From Novosphingobium sp. Chol11 (GTDB taxonomy: Bacteria > Pseudomonadota > Alphaproteobacteria > Sphingomonadales > Sphingomonadaceae), in assembly GCA_945906105.1 (NCBI GenBank), contig CAMDQO010000009.1, forward strand, positions 1-64,000: a stretch of DNA of 64,000 nt. The letters run 5' to 3'. Shown one piece after another: positions 33,223 to 41,767 of this stretch. The position numbers and the translations under genes were made by a program. Each line of letters starts with the position of its first letter. Within the stretch, counting starts at the first letter, position 1. Below the pieces are notes generated by a model. It made no database searches and had not been told where the DNA came from. It saw only the letters and a program-made list of their open reading frames with translations.

Positions 33223-34467
33223 TTATTTTTCATCGGGTTTACTGTTGAATTCAGGATATTTACCCAGAAACAGCATAAGTGCAGCAGCAATCAGGCAGAT
33301 CGGAATAACTGCCCACAGCAGCGGGTGATAGGTGTGGAACTTGTCATAGATCGCCGCACCGATCGGCGGTCCCAGCGCGGTGCCCAGCATCAGCATCGAT
33401 CCCAGAACGCCATAGACTGCACCGAATGATTTCAGTCCGGCATAGCGCGAAACAAGGAAGGCGGTTACGCTCAGGCCTGCGCCAGTATAGGCCCCATAGA
33501 TCAGCACGCCCAGGATCACGGCTGGTGCTGAATGAAACAGATCGAGCATCAGGAAAAACGCCAGCGAGCCAATGCCAAAGCTCAGTGCCGGGACCCATTT
33601 GCTGTCCGTCCGGTCAAGCAGCCAGCCGGTGCCAAGTTTTCCAAGTATTCCAGTGATCCCAGCGGTCGCCGCAACCAGCGCCGATCCGCTTTCACCCAAT
33701 ACCGTGTCGCTCAGGATTGGCTTGAGCTGGAAGGTGATTCCTGATCCCATCAGGGCGTTGAGCAGGTTGGCGATGAAGATCAGGATCATCGGCTTGCTGA
33801 AGATTGCCTGCCGGAAGGTGTAGCCAGGAAGGCTGGCGCGCGCATCAACCCCGGCTTGCCCCGCAGCGGGTCTGTTGGCATCGCGGAACAGGAACAGCGC
33901 CAGCACGAGTGCTATGCCGCCCCAACCGAGCCCGAAGACGAAGTAGGTGTGCCGCCAGCCAATATCAGGGATCAGCCAGCGGCCAAGGATCGGCGCGCCC
34001 AACTGCGCCAGCGCGCTGCCTGACAGCATGACCGAAAGCGCCATGGCCCGGTTCTTGACGAAAGCGCTGGATATTGCTGCCGTCCAGACCGTGGATTTTA
34101 TCGCCAGTCCCGTCGTGGCCAGTATCAGCCACAGGCCGAACCATGTCCGGACATCGCCAGTGGTGAAGCCCAGCGCGGCAAAGGCCAGCGATGACAGCGC
34201 CAACCCCGGCAAAGCAATCCGCCTTGCACCAAAACGATCAACCATCGCTCCGATCAGTGGCCCCAGCAGGAACGCGACCATGGCATAGATCGAATAGCCG
34301 AAAGCAATATCGCGGCGAGGCCAGCCAAATTCCTTTTCCAGCGGCTGAACGAACATCTGGTTCGAATAGGCGAACAACGCGTAGAAACTCATGCCAAAAA
34401 AAGCCGCGAGTACCATCGGCCAATGGCGCCGCCATTCACTGGCAGAGGTCTGCGATTGCTGATCCAT
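33223..34467 (-). CDS. MFS transporter
   Basis: The 414-aa protein has about twelve membrane segments in two halves. The first loop 2-3 motif reads GAMVDRFGARRI, the family's G-x3-D-R-x-G-R-R form, and the second half has LGTGWLLDRTDSKW. It resembles the monocarboxylate/oxalate-formate-antiporter-like group of the major facilitator family. It lies 56 bp downstream of the F420-type oxidoreductase gene and upstream of the cytochrome operon, so it may import the compound these enzymes act on. Confidence 0.88.
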   Translation of the reverse strand: MDQQSQTSASEWRRHWPMVLAAFFGMSFYALFAYSNQMFVQPLEKEFGWPRRDIAFGYSIYAMVAFLLGPLIGAMVDRFGARRIALPGLALSSLAFAALGFTTGDVRTWFGLWLILATTGLAIKSTVWTAAISSAFVKNRAMALSVMLSGSALAQLGAPILGRWLIPDIGWRHTYFVFGLGWGGIALVLALFLFRDANRPAAGQAGVDARASLPGYTFRQAIFSKPMILIFIANLLNALMGSGITFQLKPILSDTVLGESGSALVAATAGITGILGKLGTGWLLDRTDSKWVPALSFGIGSLAFFLMLDLFHSAPAVILGVLIYGAYTGAGLSVTAFLVSRYAGLKSFGAVYGVLGSMLMLGTALGPPIGAAIYDKFHTYHPLLWAVIPICLIAAALMLFLGKYPEFNSKPDEK

Positions 34468-34523
34468 GCCTAGTCTCTCCCACCAGCCGCCGTGTTCCCG
34501 GCAATGTCAGCTTGCATGATTGT

Positions 34524-35441
34524 CTAATCGAGCTTGGCCAGCACCCGTTCGCCGAAATCTCGGGCCAGGTCACACCACTCTGCGCGGCTGTCGACGTAAA
34601 TGCTCGCGCCTGCGCCGTGGGCACCCTTGGCGCGGTAGCCTGAGATCACGTCGATGGCTTCCTGCGGGCTGTAGCCGGGCTTGGCGGTGAACACGCTGGA
34701 CAGGATCACCTCTGGCGGCGCATCGCGGCCGACCTTGGCGCAGTGATCGTGCATATAGGCGAGCGCTGCGTCGATATCTTCTTCATCGGCCAGCGATACG
34801 GTCCGCGCCGTGGCGGTAACAGCAGCGGGAGCGAAGAAGGGGTGCCAGGCATCGCCCAGTTCCACCGCACGGCGGATGGCGCGGCGGCTGTTGCCACCGA
34901 TCAGCAGTGGCGGATGAGGACTCTGCACCGGGCGGGGCAGCATCCGATTGCCCGGGGCGGAATAGCCGGTGCCTTCAAAGGTGAAATCTTCACCGGTCCA
35001 GGCCAGTTTCATCGCCTTCAGATATTCATCCATGATGTCATTGCGGGCATCGAAATCAGCGCCCAGCGCCTTGTATTCGGCCTTGAGATAGCCCGCACCC
35101 AGCCCGAGTACGACGCGCCCTTTGGAAAAGACGTCAAGCGTCGCCACGGCGCGCGCGGTGATGAAGGGGTTGCGATAGGGCAGGACAAGGATGTTGGTCT
35201 GCAACCGCAGCGTGGTCGTCAATGCAGCGATCAGCGAGAGCATGACGAAGGGCTCCTGCGCATAGTGCCCACCGTTATCGAGCCAGCGCGAACCGGGCAC
35301 CGGATGATCGGTGACGCAGCCCGCAGAAAAGCCTGCTACCTCTGCTGTCTGGCAGATCTCTGTCACCGCTTCCATCGAGATGAACTCTTCGGGAAGGTGG
35401 ATGTGATCGAATGGTAGGCTGACACTGACCGGGAAACGCAT
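34524..35441 (-). CDS. Luciferase-like (LLM) F420-dependent oxidoreductase
   Basis: The 305-aa TIM-barrel protein has VTDHPVP, the TNILVLPYRNPFITARAVATLD... pattern (blocks ILVLPYRNP and ATLDVFSKGRVVLGLGAGYL) and PLLIGGNSRRAIRRAVELGDAW, matching the LLM class F420-dependent oxidoreductases, subgroup TIGR03619-like. Such enzymes use reduced F420 for hydride transfer. F420 synthesis genes lie beside it, which supports F420 rather than FMN. It is 36 nt downstream of the SDR and may form one transcript with npdG, cofC and the SDR. Confidence 0.87.
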   Translation of the reverse strand: MRFPVSVSLPFDHIHLPEEFISMEAVTEICQTAEVAGFSAGCVTDHPVPGSRWLDNGGHYAQEPFVMLSLIAALTTTLRLQTNILVLPYRNPFITARAVATLDVFSKGRVVLGLGAGYLKAEYKALGADFDARNDIMDEYLKAMKLAWTGEDFTFEGTGYSAPGNRMLPRPVQSPHPPLLIGGNSRRAIRRAVELGDAWHPFFAPAAVTATARTVSLADEEDIDAALAYMHDHCAKVGRDAPPEVILSSVFTAKPGYSPQEAIDVISGYRAKGAHGAGASIYVDSRAEWCDLARDFGERVLAKLD

Positions 35442-35477
35442 GATATTCTCTCCGCAGAGCTGCCTTATCGTGGCACC

Positions 35478-36332
35478 CTATCTGGGCATTTCGGGTGGCA
35501 GCACCCACTTGCCACTATCGCTGCGAATCCAGCCGCCGCTAGCCCATGTGCCGCCATCAACAGGAATGATCGTCCCGGTGATGTAGGACGCCAGTGGCGA
35601 GGCGAGGAAGGCTATCAGATTGCCGCATTCGCTGTCGATGCCCGCGCGGCCAGCAGGAATGCGGCGACGCAGCACATCCTGCTGCTCTGGCGTACGCTTG
35701 GGCCAGCTACTTTCATCGACCGGTCCAGTGAAGTTACCCTGCGTGCCGGGTGTCAGAGTGAAGTCCGGCGCGATGGCGTTGACGCGAATACCGTGTTCGG
35801 AAAGCTCGACCGCCAGCGTGCGGGTCAGGTTGTTGATCCCCGCCTTGCAGGCCGCATAGACGGCATAGCCGGGAGCAGCCCGCGCGCCTTCGATGGAGGT
35901 GACATTGATGATCGCACCGCCGCCCGCTGCGATCATATGCGGGATGGCACTGGAGGTAGCAGCAAGATTGCTGATCAGATTGAGATCGATATGCCGCCGC
36001 CAGTTCTTCTCGGCAAGATCGGTAAAAGCGCGCCAGGTGACACCGCCGGCATTATTGACCAGCACATCGAGCCGCCCGAAATGCGCTGCCGCTTGTTCAA
36101 CCGCATCGCGCACAAAATCGGCGTCCATGACATTGCCGGTGATACCCAGAGCGCGGCGACCCATAGCGGTGATCTGCTCGACAACTTCATCGCAGCGTTC
36201 AGGGATTACATCGATCACTGCCACATCCGCGCCCGACGCCGCCAGCGCCAGCGCCGCCGAACGGCCAATCCCGCCACCGCCGCCGGTGATAAGCGCAGTC
36301 TTTCCGGTCAGGTCGATATCGGGCTTTTCCAT
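35478..36332 (-). CDS. Short-chain dehydrogenase/reductase in the F420 gene cluster
   Basis: ATG 36332 behind AAGGA gives 284 aa; the longer frame would overlap cofC. Motifs are ITGGGGGIGRSAALAL, NNAGGV and the catalytic YAACK, with the closing YITGTIIPVDGGTWASGGW. It is only 4 nt downstream of cofC and 36 nt upstream of the LLM gene, so its substrate is probably shared with the F420-type oxidoreductase. Confidence 0.88.
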   Translation of the reverse strand: MEKPDIDLTGKTALITGGGGGIGRSAALALAASGADVAVIDVIPERCDEVVEQITAMGRRALGITGNVMDADFVRDAVEQAAAHFGRLDVLVNNAGGVTWRAFTDLAEKNWRRHIDLNLISNLAATSSAIPHMIAAGGGAIINVTSIEGARAAPGYAVYAACKAGINNLTRTLAVELSEHGIRVNAIAPDFTLTPGTQGNFTGPVDESSWPKRTPEQQDVLRRRIPAGRAGIDSECGNLIAFLASPLASYITGTIIPVDGGTWASGGWIRSDSGKWVLPPEMPR

Positions 36333-36336
36333 GACG

Positions 36337-36933
36337 CTATCCTTGATGCCGTGAGAGCAGGCCTTGCGCATCGGCCAAATCGGCAGGTTCATCTATATCG
36401 CGTGCAAGGCCGGGGGTAACAATCTCGCGCAGGGTAAGGCCGTTCCGCGCCGCCTCCGCCTTGTGCCTCGCGCAACTGCCGACTCCATAGCCATAGGCGA
36501 AGTCCAGCGCGGCGGGGACTGGCAGCGAAAGTGCATTGGTTCCGGTGCCATGCCGATCAGGGGCAATCGCTGCTTCGCCCGAGGGTAGGGCGATCAACAT
36601 TTCAACATCTGCCGAAGTTATCAGGGGCAAGTCTCCCGCCAGAGATATCACTCGCGTAGCCCCTCGCTTTGCCAGCTCGGCGCGGGCGAAAGTCAGCGCT
36701 GCGTTGAGTCCGCCTTCGGGTTCGGGCAGCAGTTCGATAATTGCCGTCAACTCCAGCGGCAATGTGCCAACCAGCACGACACCAGCAACGCCATCAGCAC
36801 TGCGGGCCGCCGTGATGGCCGTTTCCAGCATGGCTGCTGCCAGAGCATTGCGTTCGGTTTGGCTCATCACGCTCGCGAGTCTGCCCTTCGCCTCAGGTGG
36901 TGCCTTGGCTGGGATGACGATCCAGCAGGTCAC
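36337..36933 (-). CDS. cofC: 2-phospholactate (or phosphoenolpyruvate / 3-phosphoglycerate) guanylyltransferase CofC/FbiD
   Basis: The 198-aa nucleotidyltransferase starts IVIPAKAPPEAKGRLA, the CofC form of the nucleotide-binding loop, with ISLAGDLPLITSADVE holding the metal-binding Asp and GTGTNALSLP following. It makes the activated GPP-type intermediate that CofD uses in F420 assembly. Which phospho-acid it prefers (phospholactate, PEP or 3-phosphoglycerate) cannot be read by eye. GTG 36933 shares one base with the npdG stop. Confidence 0.88.
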   Translation of the reverse strand: MTCWIVIPAKAPPEAKGRLASVMSQTERNALAAAMLETAITAARSADGVAGVVLVGTLPLELTAIIELLPEPEGGLNAALTFARAELAKRGATRVISLAGDLPLITSADVEMLIALPSGEAAIAPDRHGTGTNALSLPVPAALDFAYGYGVGSCARHKAEAARNGLTLREIVTPGLARDIDEPADLADAQGLLSRHQG

Positions 36934-37580
36934 TAGATAGCCCGCGCCTTGGTCAGCCCGGTAAACCGAATACCCGCGCCGTCTGCGCCATAGGTCTTGT
37001 TCATATAGATGAGGATCGAGGTCAGCGCTTCTGCCGCTGCCGAATTGACCAGCGCACCGCCTGAAAGCCCGCGCAGATCCATGTCCTCACACAGCCCGAC
37101 GACAACGCCGCGTGCTTCGACATCGTCGGAGAACACCAGCACGTCGCAATCGATCTTCTCGTCATGAATCAGTTTGTGCGCTGCGACCGAATGGAAGGCG
37201 GAAACCAGCCGAACACCTTCGCCCAGATGTGCCAGTGCCTCCACCGCCGCGCTGCCCGTCTCAGGAAGTTGCACGCGCATCACCTTGGGCGGTACCAGCG
37301 GCACGGTAGTATCAACGACGATGGCCGAACCGACATGATCCTTGATCTGTGCGAGCGTTCCGGCGTGGGCGGAATAGGGCACGGTAACGATCACCACATC
37401 CTTCCCGCTTGCCGCATCGCTGTTGGTTGCACCGCCTGCCGCGCCAACTTCCTGAGCGGCGATTTCTGCGCTCTCAGCCGAGCGAGAGCCGATAGTCACA
37501 CTATGTCCGGCCTTGGCCAGGCGGCGTGCGATAGCCTTACCTAATGCACCGGTCCCGCCGATTACGCCGATAGCTGCCAT
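36933..37580 (-). CDS. npdG: F420-dependent NADP reductase (F420:NADPH oxidoreductase)
   Basis: The 215-aa protein has IGVIGGTGALGKAIARRLA with the Rossmann loop, TIGSR for NADP phosphate binding, VIVTVPYSAH, and ALVNSAAAEALTSILIYMNKTYG at the C-terminus, as in archaeal and actinobacterial Fno/NpdG enzymes. It moves hydride between NADPH and F420 and so supplies reduced F420. It is the first gene of the minus-strand cof unit, divergent from cofE. Confidence 0.9.
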   Translation of the reverse strand: MAAIGVIGGTGALGKAIARRLAKAGHSVTIGSRSAESAEIAAQEVGAAGGATNSDAASGKDVVIVTVPYSAHAGTLAQIKDHVGSAIVVDTTVPLVPPKVMRVQLPETGSAAVEALAHLGEGVRLVSAFHSVAAHKLIHDEKIDCDVLVFSDDVEARGVVVGLCEDMDLRGLSGGALVNSAAAEALTSILIYMNKTYGADGAGIRFTGLTKARAI

Positions 37581-37632
37581 GTCAATTAGCTCCTGAAACT
37601 TGCCTGATTTGTGTTTGCCGTTGCGGATAGTG

Positions 37633-37644
37633 GTGCCATGGCAC
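37633..37644. promoter_or_regulatory. Palindrome between divergent npdG and cofE
   Basis: GTGCCATGGCAC is a perfect 12-bp palindrome, extended by TAG/CTA with a one-base offset. It lies in the 119-bp divergent promoter region, about 53 bp from the npdG start and 56 bp before the cofE start; CATAAT at 37655-37660 is a possible -10 for cofE. A 14-codon leader frame (37659-37703) ends with ATGA overlapping the cofE start. Confidence 0.45.
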
Positions 37645-37699
37645 TAGGCAACCCCATAATGCAACGCCCGCTATTCATCACAGCGGCGGACTGGACCTC

Positions 37700-38470
37700 A
37701 TGACTGTCGCCACACCCTCTCTTTCGGTAGTAATCTTGCCTGGACTGCCAATGTTTAAGGCGGGGATGGACATAACTGCGGAAATTATTGATGCGGCGGA
37801 CAAGGCTGGCGTGACGATAGGCGGCGGCGATGTTGTCGTTATCGCGCAGAAGATTGTGTCGAAAGCTGAGGGGCGGATCGTCAGCCTTGCCAGTGTCGAG
37901 CCGGGGCCGCATGGGCTGGAATTGGGTGCGGTGTCTGGCAAACCAGCAACTTTGGCACGACTGATCCTTGATGAGAGCCAATCGGTTATGCGCGCGAGCC
38001 CGCTGGCCATCATCACTCGCCACCGCACCGGCCATGTTACTGCCAATGCCGGAATAGACGCCTCGAATGTTGAAGGCGGAGATAAGGAGCAGGTGCTGCT
38101 CTGGCCGCGCGATCCTGATGCCAGTGCTCGGACAATCCGCTCTGGCTTCGCCGCTGCTCCTGCCGTTGTCATTGCCGACAGCCTGGGCCGGGCCTGGCGC
38201 CAAGGCACGATGGGCACCGCCATCGGCTGTGCGGGATTGGTCCACACCGATGACCGGCGCGGGCAGGTGGATATGTTCGGGCGCACCTTGCAGGCCACCA
38301 TAGTCGCCGTTGCCGATGCCATCGCCGCCTTTGCCGTGCTCGCCATGGGTGAAGGGGCGGAAGGCACGCCGGTTGCAGTTGTGCGCGGGGCGGGGCGGTG
38401 GGTGACGGCAGAGGACGGTCTTGGCGCAGCTGCTATCATGCGGCCTGTTGAAGGGGATATGTTCCCGTGA
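37700..38470 (+). CDS. cofE: F420-0:gamma-glutamyl ligase
   Basis: The 256-aa protein has the CofE blocks GDVVVIAQKIVSKAEGR, RTGHVTANAGIDASN, and IADSLGRAWRQGTMGTAIG, with metal and GTP binding residues in each. It adds one or more glutamates to F420-0. It is the single-domain form, without the nitroreductase-like C-terminal domain of mycobacterial FbiB. Its stop overlaps the cofD GTG by 4 nt, and it opens the cofE-cofD-fbiC operon. Confidence 0.92.
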   Translation: MTVATPSLSVVILPGLPMFKAGMDITAEIIDAADKAGVTIGGGDVVVIAQKIVSKAEGRIVSLASVEPGPHGLELGAVSGKPATLARLILDESQSVMRASPLAIITRHRTGHVTANAGIDASNVEGGDKEQVLLWPRDPDASARTIRSGFAAAPAVVIADSLGRAWRQGTMGTAIGCAGLVHTDDRRGQVDMFGRTLQATIVAVADAIAAFAVLAMGEGAEGTPVAVVRGAGRWVTAEDGLGAAAIMRPVEGDMFP

Positions 38471-39426
38471 ATGCCATAAGCTCCGGGGGCCACGTGCTGG
38501 CCCTATCTGGCGGTGTTGGCGGGGCGAAACTCGCTGCTGGTCTTGCTGCGGTAATCCCGCCTGAGCGGCTGACCATTGCGGTCAACACCGGCGATGATTT
38601 CGAGCATCTTGGCCTTACCGTGTGTCCTGACATCGATTCCGTGGTCTATGCCATGGCTGGCCTTAACGACCGCCAACGCGGCTGGGGCGTGGTTGATGAA
38701 TCGTGGCGCATGATGGAGCAGTTGCGCTCACTGGGCGAGGCGGACTGGTTCAATCTGGGCGACCGCGATCTCGCCATGCACATTGCCCGCAGCTGGCGAT
38801 TGCGCGCCGGTGAGAGCCTGTCAGCAGTTACCGCAAGGCTGACTAACCAACTCGGCATCGCGCACCGCGTCGTGCCGATGAGCGACGCGCCAGTGCGAAC
38901 GCAGGTGGAAACTGATGCGGGCTGGCTCGATTTTCAGCACTATTTCGTGCGCGAGCAATGCCGCCCTGTGGTGAAGGCAATCTGCTTTTCCGGGACGCCA
39001 GGGGCCGGGCCATCGGCAGGGCTGGCAGAGGCCTTGGCGCGGCCCGATCTGGCGGCGGTGGTGCTGTGCCCTTCCAACCCATTTCTGTCTGTCGATCCAA
39101 TCCTTGCGGTCGATGGGGTTCGCCAAGCACTACTCAGCCTCAAGGTGCCGCGCATCGCTGTGTCACCGTTGATTGGTGGCAAGGCACTGAAGGGTCCGCT
39201 TTCGAAAATGCTCGATGAGCTTGGTTTTGAGGGCAGCAACACGGCTATCGCGGCCCATTATGGTGCATTGATCAGCCATTTGGTGATTGATCGCACGGAC
39301 GAAGACGGCGCACTGGCCTTGCGTGCCAGTGGCCTTCAGGTCACCTTGGCGGAAACGCTGATGAAAAGCAGTGAAGATCAGGCGAGGCTGGCGCGTGACG
39401 TGCTCACCGCCGCTGGAGTGGAGTAG
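38467..39426 (+). CDS. cofD: 2-phospho-L-lactate transferase (CofD/FbiA)
   Basis: The 319-aa protein opens with ALSGGVGGAKLAAGL, the nucleotide/phosphate loop of CofD, then NTGDDFEHLGLTVCPDIDSV and WFNLGDRDLA. It joins the guanylyl-activated phospho-acid to Fo, giving F420-0 or dehydro-F420-0. GTG 38467 overlaps cofE. fbiC starts 5 nt after the stop. Confidence 0.93.
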   Translation: MNAISSGGHVLALSGGVGGAKLAAGLAAVIPPERLTIAVNTGDDFEHLGLTVCPDIDSVVYAMAGLNDRQRGWGVVDESWRMMEQLRSLGEADWFNLGDRDLAMHIARSWRLRAGESLSAVTARLTNQLGIAHRVVPMSDAPVRTQVETDAGWLDFQHYFVREQCRPVVKAICFSGTPGAGPSAGLAEALARPDLAAVVLCPSNPFLSVDPILAVDGVRQALLSLKVPRIAVSPLIGGKALKGPLSKMLDELGFEGSNTAIAAHYGALISHLVIDRTDEDGALALRASGLQVTLAETLMKSSEDQARLARDVLTAAGVE

Positions 39427-39430
39427 TCAA

Positions 39431-41767
39431 GTGGACGCGATTACCAGTTTGAAGGCCCAGCTTGCCGCAATGCCCACCGAAGCATTGCTGGCTCAAGCGC
39501 GGAATCGCCGTGATGCCCGCGACGGGTTCGCAGGATTTGGGCGGATGACCTATAGCCGCAAGGTGTTCATTCCGCTGACACGGCTGTGCATGGATGTCTG
39601 CCACTATTGCACATTCGCCACCACACCATCGCAGCTTGCCGCGCCTTATCTGACGCTGGACGAAGTGCTCGACATCGCCCGCGCTGGTGCGGAGGCGGGC
39701 TGCAAGGAAGCACTGTTCACGCTGGGTGATGCGCCCGAGCGCCGCTATGTCGCCGCGCGCGAATGGCTGGCCGAGCATGGCTTTGAACGTACCATCGACT
39801 ATGTTCGGCATTGCGCCGAAGCGGTACTCAAGGAAACCGGGCTGCTGCCGCACGTGAATGCCGGCGTTCTGGAAGAAGCGGACTATCTTGCGCTCAAGCC
39901 ATTTGCCGCTTCCTGCGGGCTGATGCTGGAAACCACGGCTGATCGGCTGGGGGATAAAGGCGGGGCGCATTTCGGATCACCGGACAAGGTTCCCGCGCTG
40001 CGGCTTGCCTCACTGGAAGCAGCGGGCCGGGCAAAAATGCCGATGACCAGTGGCATCCTCGTCGGCATTGGCGAGACCGAGGAAGAGCGGATCGAGGCGC
40101 TGATGGCGCTGAACGAGGTCCACCACCGCCATGGCAACTTGCAGGAAGTCATCGTCCAGAACTTCTGCGCCAAGGCTGACACCAAGATGGCCGATGCGCC
40201 CGAACTGACCGATGAGGAATTCCTGCGGGCGCTGGCCCTCGCGCGGATCGTGCTCGATGATGAAATATCGGTACAGGCACCGCCCAATCTCAATGATGCG
40301 CGACTTGGACGGTTGATTGATACCGGCATCAATGACTGGGGCGGCATTTCACCAGTCACCAAGGACCATGTAAACCCAGAGGCACCCTGGCCCGAAATTG
40401 CCCGGCTGGAGCAGATTTGCGCTTCGGCGGGGCGGCCTCTGGTCGAGCGACTGACCATCTATCCGCGCTATGTTGCTGAGCCAGGCTGGATCGATCCAAA
40501 GTTACGACCGTCAGTGATCAAACTCGCCGATGCCGAGTGGCTGGGGCGCGATTCTGTGTGGAGTCCGGGCGTGTCCGGAGCGGCCCCCGGATCGCCGCAG
40601 GCACCAATTGGCGCTGTGGTGCCGGGGCCGGTGGCGATACAACTCCACGCCATGCTGGATCGCGCTGCGGACGGCCATGAACTATCCGAAGCAGAGATCG
40701 TCAGCCTGTTTGAAACGCGCGGTTCTGCGGCGCAGGCGGCAATCGAGGCGGCGGATGCCTTGCGCGCCGAGGTCAACGGCGATGCGGTGACCTATGTGAT
40801 CAACCGCAACATCAATTATACCAACATCTGCGCCTATTCGTGCAGTTTTTGCGCCTTTTCAAAGACATCATCAAAGGGTGGTTATCGCGACAAACCCTAT
40901 GCCCTCGATTTCGGCGAAGTGGCGAGCCGCGCGCAGGAAGCTGTCGCCAAGGGTGCCACCGAAGTCTGCCTGCAAGGCGGTATCCACCCAAGCTATACCG
41001 GCGATACCTATGCGGGGATCCTTGAGGCGGTGAAGGCAGCTTGCCCGGACCTGCACGTTCATGCCTTCTCGCCGCTTGAAGTCAGCCAGGGCGCAAAGAC
41101 TCTGGGCGTTTCGGTTGAGGATTATCTGCGCCGCCTGAAGGATTCCGGCCTTGGCTCGCTGCCCGGCACGGCGGCGGAAATCCTCGACGATGGCATCCGG
41201 ATGCAGATATGCCCGGACAAGCTGATGAGCGGGGAATGGCTCGATGTCGTTGGCACCGCACACCGCATCGGCCTGCCGACCACATCGACGATCCTGTACG
41301 GCCACCTTGAAGAACCAGTCCATTGGGCACGGCATCTGCTGGCTTTGCGCCGCTTGCAGGGCGAAACCGGTGGCTTCACCGAATTCGTACCGCTGCCGCT
41401 CGTCCACATGGAAGCGCCAATGTATCGCAAAGGGCTGAGTCGCAAGGGGCCGACATGGCGCGAAGCTGTGATGATGCACGCGGTTGCGCGCATCGTGCTG
41501 CACACCCGGATCAGCTCAATCCAATGTTCATGGGTAAAGCTTGGCACAGAAGGCGCCGCGGCGGTGCTGAATGCCGGAGCGAATGACATCGGCGGGGTGC
41601 TGATGAACGAAAGCATCAGCCGCGCCGCTGGGGCCAGCCATGGTCAGGAACTGACGGTGGAGAACCTTGAAACCATCGCCATGGCCGCTGCCAAGACCAC
41701 TAGCCGCCCGCTGCGCCAGCGCACGACGCTTTACAAGACGGTGGTGCGCGAAGCGGTGCTTGCCTAG
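39431..41767 (+). CDS. fbiC: FO synthase, fused CofG-CofH radical SAM enzyme
   Basis: The 778-aa product joins two radical SAM domains. The N-terminal CofG half has C53-x3-C57-x2-C60 (CMDVCHYC), and the C-terminal CofH half C467-x3-C471-x2-C474 (CAYSCSFC). Each binds a [4Fe-4S] cluster and SAM; together they make the deazaflavin Fo from tyrosine and a ribityl-uracil intermediate. The fused form is the actinobacterial arrangement; archaea have separate genes. GTG 39431 was chosen, 5 nt after cofD. The 3' end overlaps the convergent SDR by 4 nt. Confidence 0.94.
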   Translation: MDAITSLKAQLAAMPTEALLAQARNRRDARDGFAGFGRMTYSRKVFIPLTRLCMDVCHYCTFATTPSQLAAPYLTLDEVLDIARAGAEAGCKEALFTLGDAPERRYVAAREWLAEHGFERTIDYVRHCAEAVLKETGLLPHVNAGVLEEADYLALKPFAASCGLMLETTADRLGDKGGAHFGSPDKVPALRLASLEAAGRAKMPMTSGILVGIGETEEERIEALMALNEVHHRHGNLQEVIVQNFCAKADTKMADAPELTDEEFLRALALARIVLDDEISVQAPPNLNDARLGRLIDTGINDWGGISPVTKDHVNPEAPWPEIARLEQICASAGRPLVERLTIYPRYVAEPGWIDPKLRPSVIKLADAEWLGRDSVWSPGVSGAAPGSPQAPIGAVVPGPVAIQLHAMLDRAADGHELSEAEIVSLFETRGSAAQAAIEAADALRAEVNGDAVTYVINRNINYTNICAYSCSFCAFSKTSSKGGYRDKPYALDFGEVASRAQEAVAKGATEVCLQGGIHPSYTGDTYAGILEAVKAACPDLHVHAFSPLEVSQGAKTLGVSVEDYLRRLKDSGLGSLPGTAAEILDDGIRMQICPDKLMSGEWLDVVGTAHRIGLPTTSTILYGHLEEPVHWARHLLALRRLQGETGGFTEFVPLPLVHMEAPMYRKGLSRKGPTWREAVMMHAVARIVLHTRISSIQCSWVKLGTEGAAAVLNAGANDIGGVLMNESISRAAGASHGQELTVENLETIAMAAAKTTSRPLRQRTTLYKTVVREAVLA

